Below, piece after piece: positions 53,214 through 63,902 of a DNA stretch of 64,000 bases. Numbering within the stretch: position 1 is the first letter of the stretch; each line of letters starts with the position of its first letter. The notes beneath the pieces were generated by a model that saw only the letters and a program-made list of their open reading frames with translations, did no database searches and had not been told where the DNA came from. The DNA comes from Marinifilaceae bacterium (GTDB taxonomy: Bacteria > Bacteroidota > Bacteroidia > Bacteroidales > Marinifilaceae). The stretch spans positions 1 through 64,000 of the forward strand of contig JAOARN010000003.1 in NCBI GenBank assembly GCA_025210485.1, given 5' to 3'. A program made the translations under genes and the position numbers.

Positions 53214-56200
53214 TACGCAAATTTATCATATAGTTAATATATAACTCTCTATTTTCATCATTAAGTTCAATATCTTCCTTAAATATGAACTCGTTGTAAT
53301 ATTGTTTTCTGTTGTTTAGTTTTAATAATTTATCGAATTTTTGTTTGTATTTATTTTGATCTAAAATTGATTTACTTGATCTATTCTTCTTATCTTCTTC
53401 TTTTTGTTCGTATGATGCTTTTTCGTATTCAATAAATCTTTTAAAACTTTGTTTTTGTCGTTCAAAAGTACTGGAATTTAGATAAAAATAGGATAACTGT
53501 CTGCCAATTTGGTCAATCATTTTAGTGAGTTCGCGTAAATTCTTATTCGAGTTTGGATTATTAGCATAATGTTTTTTAGAGTCTTCTATCTGTTTTTTTA
53601 ATTCCTCTAGTTCTTTTAATGCTTTTCCATATTGTTCAAACTTGTTCTCCCCTCCTGGTTTTGATTTTTGTCCCGATTTATTAGCCTTATCTATTTTACC
53701 AAGCATTTTTTCCAAGGCTTTTTGCATATCTTCAATTTTATTAAAATTGTTTTTACCTTCCCCTTTTTGCTTAGGTTTGTTACAGGAGCCTTCTCCATTG
53801 TTCTTACATGACTCGTTTTCCTGTAATTCAAGATTTTCTAACAATTCCGAGAATATGAGACTTAAGTCATTAAGTTTTGTAATAATGTATCTTTGCTTCT
53901 GGTTTACTATTGAAAATCTTAGCTTTGTTGCATATTCTTCGGTTTCCTTGAATATCCTGATTAGCTCATCTGGAGTTTGTTTAAGCATCGAAGCCAACAT
54001 GAAATTTCTTTTGCTGACACTGAAAATACTATCGTAGCAGATATTATATTTTTGTTTTTCGATACTTATTTTATTTATATTGCTTGCTTGGTTTGAGCTG
54101 TTTGGATTTGAATTCTTGATGTTTTCGTATATTTCTTCTTGTTTCAGCGAAAGAGAATTCAAATTATATAATAAGTCTCTGATTGCTGATATATCCATCT
54201 TTATGGACATTGATTTAATATTCTGTTGTTTTTTCTTTAGTAGTTGGACAAATTCGAGCTGAAGTTCGCCCAGTCTGTTTATCTCTGAATTTGTATTCGA
54301 TTTATTTATTTCTATTTGATTATTGAGTTTCGAAATTGTGTTTATATCTTGTTGAAACTTGCTAAACTTGTATTTAGTGCGAATCTCACTTCCAATCGAA
54401 TCTACTTTTTTGATATCTTTTTCAATCCCAAACCATTTGTTTTTATTTTGGTTTAGTATATCGCCAGTTATTCTTAGTTTGCTATCATTTATATTCTTTT
54501 TCCCTATACTATCGATTCTAGAAAGAATATTATCAAAAAGATTTTTGTGTTTTGCTTGAAGGTACAGTGCTTTATCTCTTTCAAGTTTTCTTTTGAATGA
54601 TTTTATTTCCTTACTAAGTTTCTCAGTATCCTTTAATTTATCAAGTTTGGAGTTTTGCTTAAGTAAGTTTTCTATTTCTTTTAATAGTTTATCTATATCG
54701 TTTTTAAGAAGATCGGCTAATTGCTTTTCGGTATTATCTTTTTGTTTTTTATTTAAGTCGTTTATGTTCTTCTTTAATTCCTCCCCTAGTTTCTTCAATT
54801 CATTTTTTACGGATTTCTTTTCCCATTCGTCCATTTTGCCTTGAAGCAATTTCATTTTAATTTCATCTATCTTTTTGAGAATATTATCTATATTATCCTC
54901 ACTTAGGGCTAGGCTTTGTTGTGCGATTCGACTTTGTTTTTCTTCAGATTTAAATTTATTCTCAAAATTTGGTGCTTCAAATTCAAAAGTTCTAGTTCTT
55001 ACAGATTTATAAGCATTGTATATATCATTATCTCTTATTTCGAATAGAAATGACCGTATATTCTCTTTCGCTAATTTGTTTTTATCTAATTGTAGCCTAA
55101 AATTCTGAACTCTTTGGTACTTACTAATATTAATATTTTCGATAAGAGTATCTTTTTTATTATTTATTTTAAGCAGAGATAATGAATGAAAGCCATAATC
55201 ATCTCTTATTATACCTGAAATAAATATGAGTTTATCCTCTTCATCTTTTTCTATAATTATACTCGGATTTTCATCTTCAATAATAGATATATTCTGAGAA
55301 CCAAAATTTTCTATTTCATCCCTATTGCTGCGTAGCTTAATGTTTAGTTTCGTGTCTTGCTTAAACTGTTTTGTGAATAAGCTTTTATTATTATCAATTT
55401 TGTAAATAGAGCTATCTTTATTGTTTGCAATAAGAAGAATCGAATTTGTCTCTTTTGTGTGTAGTTCCCAGCTTATTTTACTCCCGTATGCAAGCTTTAA
55501 ATCAGATAATTGATTAATTATTTTTTCCCTTTTACCTGTATAAGGAGGTGGTTGAACTATGATTCTAGATTTTTCAACATAGGCAGCATCAAATACATTG
55601 ATTTTAAATTCATCAGAAAATTCATCTTCCGCCTGAAAAGAAAAAATTATATCCTCTAGTACTTCATCTATTTTGTATTTAAATTTATGATCTGATATTT
55701 TTTCACACAAATATCTATTATTGTTTAGTAGGATATATAGCTCTTCTAGATTGTATTTTGATTTAATACTGAGATGTAATTCTACCTTCTCGCCTCTTTT
55801 AATATTCGGCTTGGGGTTTTCGAGTTTGAAAATAAACTTACTTGGTTTTGTGAAATTAACATTCATATGCACCAATCTTGAAGAAGCTACTTTAAGCTGT
55901 GGACTTAATATAATAATGGTGCTGAAAGTGCAAACAGTTAAAGCAAAGCTTATAATAAGAGCTTTTAGTTTATTATACTTTATTGCTTTATTAAAATCGT
56001 ATCTAGAAAGAGATTCATTTTTTTGAAGAGAGGCTGCTATTAGAAATTTATCATCAGAGTTTTCAGCCATCTGTTCTAATTCGTAGGCATTCCTAAGTCT
56101 GTCATCTATATCTTTAAATTCGGATGATATTAAAAGTATATCTTTGTCCAAACTTTTTATCTTGTTAGGGGATAAAATTTCTAATAATCGAGGAAGAATA

Positions 56201-56418
56201 CTCAAGCAAAATGCAAAACAAAAAGTTCCAAGAATGGAAAATAGAATTATTTTTTTGCTGTTTGATGAAAAATAAACAAAATGTTCTATGCCTATCAGAG
56301 TTAAAAGCATTACTGATGTAACTATTAGGCATAGAATTATAAATAATAGTATATAAAGTTTATTATATGATTTATGAAAAGACTTTATTCTATTTTTTAT
56401 ACTTTGTTTATTGTTCAT
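53206..56418 (-). CDS. DUF4175-type large membrane protein, 1070 aa
   Basis: Two N-terminal helices (about residues 22-50 and 57-77) and a third near 148-170 precede a long extracytoplasmic part: an Ig-like stretch (about 190-480) and then coiled-coil-rich K/E/N sequence (about 500-1050). This matches the Bacteroidota DUF4175 family, whose function is unknown; similar proteins are often encoded with MoxR/BatA-type genes, which are absent here. It sits between EnvC (12 bases upstream) and the RsbW-like gene (8-base overlap). An envelope stress or scaffold role is inferred only from location. Confidence 0.75.
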   Translation of the reverse strand: MNNKQSIKNRIKSFHKSYNKLYILLFIILCLIVTSVMLLTLIGIEHFVYFSSNSKKIILFSILGTFCFAFCLSILPRLLEILSPNKIKSLDKDILLISSEFKDIDDRLRNAYELEQMAENSDDKFLIAASLQKNESLSRYDFNKAIKYNKLKALIISFALTVCTFSTIIILSPQLKVASSRLVHMNVNFTKPSKFIFKLENPKPNIKRGEKVELHLSIKSKYNLEELYILLNNNRYLCEKISDHKFKYKIDEVLEDIIFSFQAEDEFSDEFKINVFDAAYVEKSRIIVQPPPYTGKREKIINQLSDLKLAYGSKISWELHTKETNSILLIANNKDSSIYKIDNNKSLFTKQFKQDTKLNIKLRSNRDEIENFGSQNISIIEDENPSIIIEKDEEDKLIFISGIIRDDYGFHSLSLLKINNKKDTLIENINISKYQRVQNFRLQLDKNKLAKENIRSFLFEIRDNDIYNAYKSVRTRTFEFEAPNFENKFKSEEKQSRIAQQSLALSEDNIDNILKKIDEIKMKLLQGKMDEWEKKSVKNELKKLGEELKKNINDLNKKQKDNTEKQLADLLKNDIDKLLKEIENLLKQNSKLDKLKDTEKLSKEIKSFKRKLERDKALYLQAKHKNLFDNILSRIDSIGKKNINDSKLRITGDILNQNKNKWFGIEKDIKKVDSIGSEIRTKYKFSKFQQDINTISKLNNQIEINKSNTNSEINRLGELQLEFVQLLKKKQQNIKSMSIKMDISAIRDLLYNLNSLSLKQEEIYENIKNSNPNSSNQASNINKISIEKQKYNICYDSIFSVSKRNFMLASMLKQTPDELIRIFKETEEYATKLRFSIVNQKQRYIITKLNDLSLIFSELLENLELQENESCKNNGEGSCNKPKQKGEGKNNFNKIEDMQKALEKMLGKIDKANKSGQKSKPGGENKFEQYGKALKELEELKKQIEDSKKHYANNPNSNKNLRELTKMIDQIGRQLSYFYLNSSTFERQKQSFKRFIEYEKASYEQKEEDKKNRSSKSILDQNKYKQKFDKLLKLNNRKQYYNEFIFKEDIELNDENRELYINYMINLRND

Positions 56419-56430
56419 ATATTTTTTCTG

Positions 56431-57639
56431 TTAACTACTATGTGGTTTTAGCCAAAGTTCAGGATTTAATTTTGTACTTTCTTTCCAGATTTGGAAATTA
56501 AGAATACTGAAATTTTCGTTGGAATTTTTGTGAATTGTTCCAATTTTATCTCCAGCATTTAATTTTTGACCTTTTTTGACACTTACTACCGATAGATTAG
56601 AGTATACGGTATAATAATTACCATGTTGCACAATAACTACATTATTTACACCAGGAATTGATAAAACATGGGTTACCTTTCCACTAAATACCGATTTACA
56701 TACAGAAGAAGCCGAAGATGTAATATCAATTCCATCATTTCTAACCTTTACATGTTTCAATACAGGATGAAAGTGAGTACCATATTTTTCTGATATAAAA
56801 CCTTTTGTTGGCCAATTTAATTTTCCTCTATATAGTTTAAAATCAGTCGAAATTTTAGTATTTATTTTTTTCTGTTGAGCTCTTTTTTTCTTGTTTTTTT
56901 CTGCCAATCGAGCTTGTTTTTCTCTATTTATCAAATATATGATTTGGCGATTCAGGTTTTTGCTGTATTTCTGTTTGGCTTTTAAATTCTTTTGGAGTCT
57001 TTTTTCTTTGTATTTTAAATTTTTAACCAGCCTGTTCTTACTTCCCTTTTCTCTTTCTAGAGTTTCGCGTTCCTTTGATTTTCCGTCAATCACAATTTGT
57101 TTTTCACGGAGCAATAGATTAAGTCTTTCTCTTTTAAATTTAAGGGAATCGCTTGAATGTTGTATCTCATCCGAATATTTGTGAAGATAATATCTGTAAT
57201 CTTTCAAGTATTCGTATCGCTTGAAAGCTTGGTTAAATGATTCTGCCGATAAAATATAGAGAAGTTTATTTTCATCTCCTCTTTGTTTCCATGAATATAG
57301 TATGGCTTTCTCGTATTGGGATTTTAAGGTTTTTATCTTCTTTTCTAGGGTGTTTATTTGAGAATTTAGATTGTATATGTTTTCAGTGTATAGATTTTTT
57401 TCTTGTTCGAGAACATCGATTAATCTTTGTCGATTCCTAATTTTGTTATTGATAAGCTTTAATTCAGTAATTGTTTTATTCTTATTCGCTTTAGTTTTTT
57501 TCAACAAATTACTTGTATATCGAATATCCCTTAAGGCTTTTTCTTTCTTTTTCTTTAAATCACTTACTTTATTTTGTGCAGATATATTTATAGCAAAAAT
57601 GCTAAACAATATAGTGATTATGAGTTTGTAATTTAACAT
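56431..57639 (-). CDS. EnvC-like murein hydrolase activator (non-catalytic LytM domain)
   Basis: A 402-aa exported protein (signal peptide ending in NISAQ). Residues about 24-260 are coiled coils; residues about 274-400 form a LytM (M23) domain. The zinc ligands are lost: N301 stands for H in the H-x(3)-D motif (D305 remains), YSNL (346-349) replaces Y-x-H-L and N381 replaces the first His of HxH. This is the pattern of EnvC-type activators that stimulate amidases instead of cutting murein. It forms a conserved TPR-DUF4292-EnvC run, starting 7 bases after DUF4292. Its amidase partner is not in the window. Confidence 0.87.
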   Translation of the reverse strand: MLNYKLIITILFSIFAINISAQNKVSDLKKKKEKALRDIRYTSNLLKKTKANKNKTITELKLINNKIRNRQRLIDVLEQEKNLYTENIYNLNSQINTLEKKIKTLKSQYEKAILYSWKQRGDENKLLYILSAESFNQAFKRYEYLKDYRYYLHKYSDEIQHSSDSLKFKRERLNLLLREKQIVIDGKSKERETLEREKGSKNRLVKNLKYKEKRLQKNLKAKQKYSKNLNRQIIYLINREKQARLAEKNKKKRAQQKKINTKISTDFKLYRGKLNWPTKGFISEKYGTHFHPVLKHVKVRNDGIDITSSASSVCKSVFSGKVTHVLSIPGVNNVVIVQHGNYYTVYSNLSVVSVKKGQKLNAGDKIGTIHKNSNENFSILNFQIWKESTKLNPELWLKPHSS

Positions 57640-57646
57640 GCAGAAT

Positions 57647-58516
57647 CTATTTTTTTTCTAATTGAACAAGTTTATATTTTGAAGGAATTCTAAAGCTATA
57701 CTTTAACTTTGGACTGTCAATAGCTATCTTCCCAAATTTTATTTTTGTGGTGATATTAGTATTGTCTGCATTTACTATTACATTTAGAAGTTTTGGAAAC
57801 TTAAATGTGTCGTAATCTTTAAACTCACTATATTCTAATCTTACACTCCTGTTTGATTCCAATTCACGCACTGTCACTTCGCTAATTCTCATGTTTGAAG
57901 GTTCGATAGTGAATGTTTGATAACCATATTTTTGTAATTTGTTTAACTTCTCTTTTCTAAGTTTTCTATTTACTTTTCGCGCCTTTACAGAAACAAATTT
58001 GTACTTGTTATCAACAATTTTCCCATTAAACTTTTTAGTGAAAGTTTTATGTTTTTCCTGTCTTATTATATCAAATAATTGGTTGGTTAGGATATTTTGA
58101 AGCGAATAGAAATCGACATCCATATTTAATTGCTTTTTTATATATTCGATACCATATAAATAATACTCTTTCTCAATTTTGTTAATCATTTTAACCGAAT
58201 CGGGAGTAATGTATAATCTGGCAGCTTCAATTCCTCCTACATTTGCAATTATGGAAATCCAAATAATACTATCCTTTTTAATTCTGATAGAAGCTTTAAA
58301 TTTTTTTCTGATACTATCGGTTTGATAATTAATATTTAATTTCTTGAAATTTAAGTTTGAAAACTTTAAAGAACTATCTTGAATATTTCTATAAAGTTTA
58401 TTGTCTGACATTTGCTTTGCTTTTACACTGCCTGATTGATATACAGTTTTACATGATGAAAAAGCAATTGTGCTAATTAATGAAATTAAAATTAATCGAA
58501 GTGGTGTTTTTAACAT
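57647..58516 (-). CDS. DUF4292 lipoprotein
   Basis: A 289-aa lipoprotein with the lipobox F-S-S-C (C22). The mature part is a half-barrel, LolA/LolB-like fold by its pattern of beta strands, with FKASIRIKKDSIIWISI and a closing AIDSPKLKYSFRIP strand. The family is typical of Bacteroidota and may carry lipoproteins or lipids between membranes; that is an inference from fold resemblance. It starts 4 bases after the TPR gene and ends 7 bases before the EnvC gene, an order I recall from other members of the phylum. Confidence 0.82.
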   Translation of the reverse strand: MLKTPLRLILISLISTIAFSSCKTVYQSGSVKAKQMSDNKLYRNIQDSSLKFSNLNFKKLNINYQTDSIRKKFKASIRIKKDSIIWISIIANVGGIEAARLYITPDSVKMINKIEKEYYLYGIEYIKKQLNMDVDFYSLQNILTNQLFDIIRQEKHKTFTKKFNGKIVDNKYKFVSVKARKVNRKLRKEKLNKLQKYGYQTFTIEPSNMRISEVTVRELESNRSVRLEYSEFKDYDTFKFPKLLNVIVNADNTNITTKIKFGKIAIDSPKLKYSFRIPSKYKLVQLEKK

Positions 58517-58520
58517 GATC

Positions 58521-60263
58521 TTACTCTACTAAATTCCCTGTTTTTATTTTTTCCTTTAAATTCTTTGAACCTTCTCCTATACTGTCTGCTTTTTTCCATT
58601 GTTCTTTGGCTGCTTCTTTATCACCCAATTTATACAATATATCTCCATAGTGTTCTACTATTACAGCTGACTTTCCTCCCCCATTTGCAATCGATCTTTC
58701 AATCATTTCTTTTGCTTTTTCGAATTTGGAATTTTTATAAAGAGTCCAAGCATATGTGTCTAGATATGTGTGGTTGTTTGGTTCTTTTTTTACGCATATT
58801 TCAGCCATTTTTTCAGCCTTGTCTAAATCTTTCATATCTACTGATAAAAAGTAACTATAATTATTTAGTACAAATACATTTTCAGGATCTAATGCCAATA
58901 CTTTGTCATAGAACTCATATGCTTTATCATTTCTTTCTAGTTGATGATATGCGTCCCCAAGATAAGAATATAACTGAATATTCATCTCCTTGTTTGTTCC
59001 AGAATAAAGAAGTCCTTTTTCAAATGTCTTTACAGCAATTTGGGTTTTGTTTAATTGTAATTCTGCAATTCCTTTAAGTACATAAAAGAATGGTTGATTT
59101 GGAAAATATTTAATAGCTTCTGTTCCTGTTTTCTCCATTTGCTCGTAATCTTCAAGTTGGTTGTTGGCAAACAGAAGCTCTTGCCATACCATAAAACTAG
59201 ATTTGTCTATTTTGATTATTCTATTTAGGTATTTTCTACTTCCTCTGAAGTCGTTCTTTTTCTTGAAATAGTCTGCATATAAAGCGAGTACACGTTTATT
59301 ATCAGGATGTGATTTTTCTAATATTTCTAAATATGTTTCTAATTCATCATCCGATATTTCATATTGCTTCTGGTTCAGTAAAATTGAAATTAGATATTGT
59401 ACTTTTTGTTCTGAGTTCAATTTTGAACTTTTAAACATTTTAGTCAATGATTTTTTACCTTCGCTAAATTTCTTGTTCTTGAAGTAATGGTCTGATAAAT
59501 AATAATGTACAATCCCATTATCTGGTTCTATCTCTAAAATCTTATTGTAAATCTTAAGAGCCTTGCCTTCTTCTTTGTCTTCTAAGTACATTTCTGCTAA
59601 AAGTCCATAAAAATCAGCTCTGTGAGGATATTTTTTTATTAGCTTTTCAATTTCTCCATATGCTTGTTTTCTTTTCTTAAGATTAAGATAAAGTCTTTGT
59701 TTCTCAATAGATACAACATCACTTATGCCGAATTTCTTTTCAACTCTATTAAGTTCCTCTACAGCTTGCTCAAATTTCTCAACCGAGGAATATAGATTTG
59801 CTTTAATATAGTAATAGTTAATTTTGCTTGGGTCAAGTTTAATTAAATCCTCGTATACAGAACATGCTTGTTCAATCATTGCTTTTTCTTTATATATGCC
59901 TGCGAGCTGTAGTTGATACCAGGTGTTTTGTGGATTGTACTCAACTGCTTCCCTAGCTAGCTTTAGGGCATTATCAAGATCTTTTTGAGATATGTATAAA
60001 TTTGCAAGTTGATACCTAACAACAGAGCTCGATTGGTCTATTTTTAGACATACGGCAAAATGAGAAATTGCAGCTTCATAATCTCCAATCATCATTGCTT
60101 TATTAGCTTCAGCAAAGCTAAAGTCAAAGTTTAACTTTTGTTCTTCCGAAAGAATGACTTCCTTTGAGTCTGTCCTCTTTTTATTCTTATCCTTTGCGGA
60201 TAGATTAATATTTGAAACTAATAATAATATTAAAGCTAGTATTTTAAATATTTTAATATTCAT
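58521..60263 (-). CDS. Secreted tetratricopeptide repeat protein, 580 aa
   Basis: The protein has a signal peptide (cleavage near NINLSAKD) and about a dozen TPR units across residues 50-560, for example VRYQLANLYISQKDLDNALKL, ADFYGLLAEMYLEDKEEGKA and VLNNYSYFLS. TPRs mediate protein assembly; here the protein is probably periplasmic or anchored at the outer membrane side. It is the first gene of the TPR/DUF4292/EnvC/DUF4175/RsbW run. In relatives a dut gene often lies upstream; here a 1.1-kb gene-free region does. Confidence 0.85.
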   Translation of the reverse strand: MNIKIFKILALILLLVSNINLSAKDKNKKRTDSKEVILSEEQKLNFDFSFAEANKAMMIGDYEAAISHFAVCLKIDQSSSVVRYQLANLYISQKDLDNALKLAREAVEYNPQNTWYQLQLAGIYKEKAMIEQACSVYEDLIKLDPSKINYYYIKANLYSSVEKFEQAVEELNRVEKKFGISDVVSIEKQRLYLNLKKRKQAYGEIEKLIKKYPHRADFYGLLAEMYLEDKEEGKALKIYNKILEIEPDNGIVHYYLSDHYFKNKKFSEGKKSLTKMFKSSKLNSEQKVQYLISILLNQKQYEISDDELETYLEILEKSHPDNKRVLALYADYFKKKNDFRGSRKYLNRIIKIDKSSFMVWQELLFANNQLEDYEQMEKTGTEAIKYFPNQPFFYVLKGIAELQLNKTQIAVKTFEKGLLYSGTNKEMNIQLYSYLGDAYHQLERNDKAYEFYDKVLALDPENVFVLNNYSYFLSVDMKDLDKAEKMAEICVKKEPNNHTYLDTYAWTLYKNSKFEKAKEMIERSIANGGGKSAVIVEHYGDILYKLGDKEAAKEQWKKADSIGEGSKNLKEKIKTGNLVE

Positions 60264-61403
60264 ACTTCATATTTGTTAATGACAGCTTTGCGGCTGAGGG
60301 TTTATTGTATGATTTATATGTTTAAATTATTCTAGAATGATAAATACATTATTATATATAAAACATACTTTTTACAACTTATGTAATAAAAATAGATATT
60401 CTGATTGACTTTAAAAGCTATCTATTTATATGGTTAATATATATTGAATAAAGCCGGAATGAAATGAATTCGTATTTTCTGACATGGCTAACAAAATTAA
60501 ATACAAAAATTATAATATCATACTTTATTAAATGGCATAATGCAAATAGTTAACATTTTTTTTAAAAATCGATGATTATATTCTGCTATCAATACAAAAA
60601 AATATCTATTTTCTAGTATTGGTATTTGGGAAAGTTTCCTCCTGTTTTTAAAATATAATTATTATTCATAAAAATATAATAGGTGGCCTTATAATAGTCT
60701 GAGAAAACTTCTGCATTATCCAAAGTTTTTGTAATTGATTGTACAATAGAGATTAAAGATAAATTAACATAGATATTATTTATATATAAATAGGTATTAT
60801 TATTAGCATAAAAAACAACTTTTTTTTAGATTACAATATTGGTGCATGCTTATTTCCGTAAACAATCCAATATTTAGGATGTATTTACTTATTATTTGTA
60901 TTTAAAACAATAAATGAAGGATTAATAAAGCTTAAAATTATATGCTTTTGGTATTAAAACAATTCTTGTTTTAATAAGAATTAACTGCATTAGTAATCAG
61001 TTGTTTAATTTGGAATTTATCTATTTAGATAAAAGACTCATTTTAGTTGATGAAAAATGAAAAATTATCAAAAAAAGACTTTTTTATTTAAACTATCATT
61101 TATATGTTTGTGCCGTCAAAAAATGTTCACTATGATATTTATATTATGTATTGAGCATTGAGATAAGCTCCATTTAGGATTGGATAAAAGTTATCTTTTT
61201 GTAGATGGACTGCAAAAAAAGTTGGATAAAGGGCTTTGGAGATTTGTTTAAGCTATTAGATTAGTAAAAAAAATTACTATATTGGGCTAGAGTTTCCATT
61301 GATTATGATTTTAACATTATTGGGATTTATACAAATTGTTGTTTTTTCCTGATTTTAATAATGTTTTTTTTGTGACTAAATAGAGAATAGAAATTAAACT
61401 AGT
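60264..61403. other. Gene-free 1.1-kb region between divergent genes
   Basis: AT-rich with stops in the frames checked. I found no hairpin terminator, promoter pair, RNA fold or gene remnant that could be supported. The upstream signals of the TPR operon and the HYR gene must lie here. Confidence 0.4.
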
Positions 61404-62984
61404 TTGATTAATAGACTTCATATAATAAAGTTTTCACTAGTCCTTGTAGGGCTGTTTGTGGTAAATCTGATTTTTGCCCAATCTAAAAGTTCGCCAACTG
61501 AAGCTGTTTGTAAGGGTGAGTTGCGTTCTTATAGGATTGTTGGTCAGGCAGGTTCTACCATAAATTGGAGTTTGCCAGTAGGTGGAGTTATTGTAGATGA
61601 TGGAGCTGATAAAGGTAGCACTTGGGCTGAGCCTGTTGTTTTTAATGCTACTGAATCTGTATATGAGAGTAAAATTCAGATCAGGTGGACTGGTGCTTCG
61701 GCAACGGCTTACACTCTCGAAGCTTGGGAAGTCGGAGGAAATGGTTGTGAATCTGAACGAAAAACACTTTCTATCACAATTTATGACAGACCAAATATTA
61801 GCTCCTTAGATTTTTCTCTTTCGCCAACTGTTATATGTAAAAATTCGGCTCCTGTTATGAATATTACAGGACTTGCTGCTAATACTAAATACACAATAGG
61901 CTATAATGATAATGGTAGTCTGAAAACTGCAAATATTACTACTAATGGGTCAGGTAATGCCTCGATTAGTGGTCTTAATCCTGTTATTGCAACTTCAACT
62001 TATAATATAACCTCTGTATCATTTAATGATTCGTTTAGAAATTGTGAGGCAAATCCAGGGCCATCCTTGACTGCTAAATCGGTTAGCATCGAAAAGCTTA
62101 AGCCTGTTGTGAATTGCCCATCAGCATTGATTAGGCGTTCGGCTAGTGGTTTGGCTTGCGATTATACTGTTGCTGGTGCAGAGCTTAATCCTACTTCTGT
62201 TACTGATAATTGTAGTTTGGCTTCTGTTACTAATAATATTAATTCAACAAACAGTCTTGCAGGCGAATCATTCTCGATTGGAAATCATACTATTACATGG
62301 ACAGCAACAGATGTTTCTGGAAATACATCTTCTTGTTCTTTTACTTTAATTGTAGAGGATAAAGCTGCTCCTTTGATTGTTGGTTGTCCTACATCTCCTA
62401 TAGAAGAGGAAAAAACCAACTCTTGTAATTTTGCTATTAAAGATTATACAAAACTGATTACTGTTACAGATAATTGCGGAGGAGCTGTAAATATTGTACA
62501 GTCACCTGCTCCGGGAACTTTAGTCACTGTTAACACTAATGTTCAAATTGTAGCTACCGATGGAGCAGGTAATTCGAGTAGCTGTAATTTCGAAGTTCGA
62601 TTAGTTGACAAAATAAAACCTATTATATCCGATTTAAGCTCATTGAATGCTGATGAATGTGCTGATAGTGAACTTATTTCTCCACAGGTAAGTATGATTG
62701 CAGGATTGAATTTAACAAATTCTATGATTTCTGATAATTGTACTGCTGATGTTAATTTAAGAATACAATATCGAATAAAACTTCCTGATAGTTCTTTTGC
62801 TAATAATTGGGGTGTGAAGGCACCTGGTGCTAACTCAGCTTCGGATCCTTCGGCTTATGCATTTCCTCAGGGTAATAGTGAAATTTTATATAGAATTATC
62901 GATGAAGCGGGTAATATAAGTAATGTGAAGGTTGTTACGATAAGAGTTCGACCTAAACCCAATCCTGGGGAGATAGAATTTTAA
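61404..62984 (+). CDS. Secreted HYR-domain protein, 526 aa (TTG start)
   Basis: The only possible start after the in-frame TAA at 61395-61397 is TTG at 61404, giving a signal peptide ending in LIFAQ. A PKD-like Ig domain covers about residues 28-125. Two HYR (hyalin) domains with the 'VTDNC ... V..TATD.SGN.SSC.F.I.V.D' pattern lie at about 235-410; a further DNC-containing Ig-like unit ends the protein. The C-terminus reads RPKPNPGEIEF, not a T9SS type A or B domain I recognise. The next gene follows after 35 bases and encodes another exported protein. Surface adhesion or gliding is a guess from domains. Confidence 0.78.
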   Translation: MINRLHIIKFSLVLVGLFVVNLIFAQSKSSPTEAVCKGELRSYRIVGQAGSTINWSLPVGGVIVDDGADKGSTWAEPVVFNATESVYESKIQIRWTGASATAYTLEAWEVGGNGCESERKTLSITIYDRPNISSLDFSLSPTVICKNSAPVMNITGLAANTKYTIGYNDNGSLKTANITTNGSGNASISGLNPVIATSTYNITSVSFNDSFRNCEANPGPSLTAKSVSIEKLKPVVNCPSALIRRSASGLACDYTVAGAELNPTSVTDNCSLASVTNNINSTNSLAGESFSIGNHTITWTATDVSGNTSSCSFTLIVEDKAAPLIVGCPTSPIEEEKTNSCNFAIKDYTKLITVTDNCGGAVNIVQSPAPGTLVTVNTNVQIVATDGAGNSSSCNFEVRLVDKIKPIISDLSSLNADECADSELISPQVSMIAGLNLTNSMISDNCTADVNLRIQYRIKLPDSSFANNWGVKAPGANSASDPSAYAFPQGNSEILYRIIDEAGNISNVKVVTIRVRPKPNPGEIEF

Positions 62985-63019
62985 TTAGTAAAATAAACAA
63001 AAAATTATACTACTTATTT

Positions 63020-63889
63020 ATGAGAACTACATTTAAATATTTTTTAGGACTAGCTGCTTGCCTGCTTATGGCTCAGGTGAGTATGGCTCAGTGGGTTGAT
63101 GCAACTACTGCTCCTCTTGGTGATGGAGACAACCCATATGTTGGAAATGAATATACTTATACTGTTACTACGGGTACTCCTGCCGGTACAGCAAAAGTAT
63201 GGGCTATTTTTACAGACAAAGGAACTACTGCTGCTTTAGCTGCAGATTATACTATGACTGGAATTAATACAGGTTCGGCAAAAATTACATGGAAAAAAGC
63301 AGGTACTTATTACCTTCGTTATGCTGAAACACTAAATGGATGTACTACTTATCGTGGTCAGAAGATTGTTGTTTCTGAAAATAATTTCTATATCACTCTT
63401 GCTGCTGATGGAGATAAGTGTAATGTGGAAGCTGGTAATGTTTTAGATTGGACAACTTATGAAACTAAGGCTGATAATAAAACTGATTTAGTGTATACAG
63501 TTACTAGACATACTGAGGCTGGATTCACCATAGACTCATGGAAGTTTGAAGCTACAATTGATTTACCAACAGGTATTAGTATTGATGCTGGTGAACTTAC
63601 AACAAATGATGCTGGTTGTACTGTTACCAATACTACTGGTTCGACATATACTTTTACTGGAATTACAAAAACGGACCTTGTGATAACTGTTAAAGCAAAA
63701 GGAAAAGTTACAGATGGAGGAAATCTTAAACTTACTTTATCTAAAGGTATTGCGATGAAAGGTGCTCTTGAGCTTAAAGATAACGAATTAAGACCTAGTA
63801 ATGTAGAAGAAACAAATGCTGCCCTTCGTGACAGAATTCAGACAATGGTTCTTAAACCACTTCCTGCAGCTAGTAATATTCAATTTTAA
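63020..63889 (+). CDS. Secreted hypothetical protein, 289 aa
   Basis: A strong signal peptide (ending in QVSMAQ) precedes two Ig-like segments: residues about 25-125 (YVGNEYTYTVTTGTPAGTAKV ... YYLRYAETLNGC) and about 128-260. The sequence is rich in T, A and G, and codons are more GC-rich than in the rest of the window. The C-terminus LKPLPAASNIQF resembles the RPKPNPGEIEF end of the preceding protein. I do not recognise the family. It lies between two other exported proteins and is probably in the same transcript. Confidence 0.65.
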   Translation: MRTTFKYFLGLAACLLMAQVSMAQWVDATTAPLGDGDNPYVGNEYTYTVTTGTPAGTAKVWAIFTDKGTTAALAADYTMTGINTGSAKITWKKAGTYYLRYAETLNGCTTYRGQKIVVSENNFYITLAADGDKCNVEAGNVLDWTTYETKADNKTDLVYTVTRHTEAGFTIDSWKFEATIDLPTGISIDAGELTTNDAGCTVTNTTGSTYTFTGITKTDLVITVKAKGKVTDGGNLKLTLSKGIAMKGALELKDNELRPSNVEETNAALRDRIQTMVLKPLPAASNIQF

Positions 63890-63902
63890 TAATATTTGAA
63901 TT

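Noticed and set aside
56431-57639. EnvC-like protein as an active endopeptidase
   Set aside because: Three zinc-ligand positions are changed to Asn, so it fits the non-catalytic activator class.
60264-61403. Possible replication origin in the AT-rich gene desert
   Set aside because: No DnaA-box clusters or origin-associated genes (dnaA, dnaN, gidA) are present.
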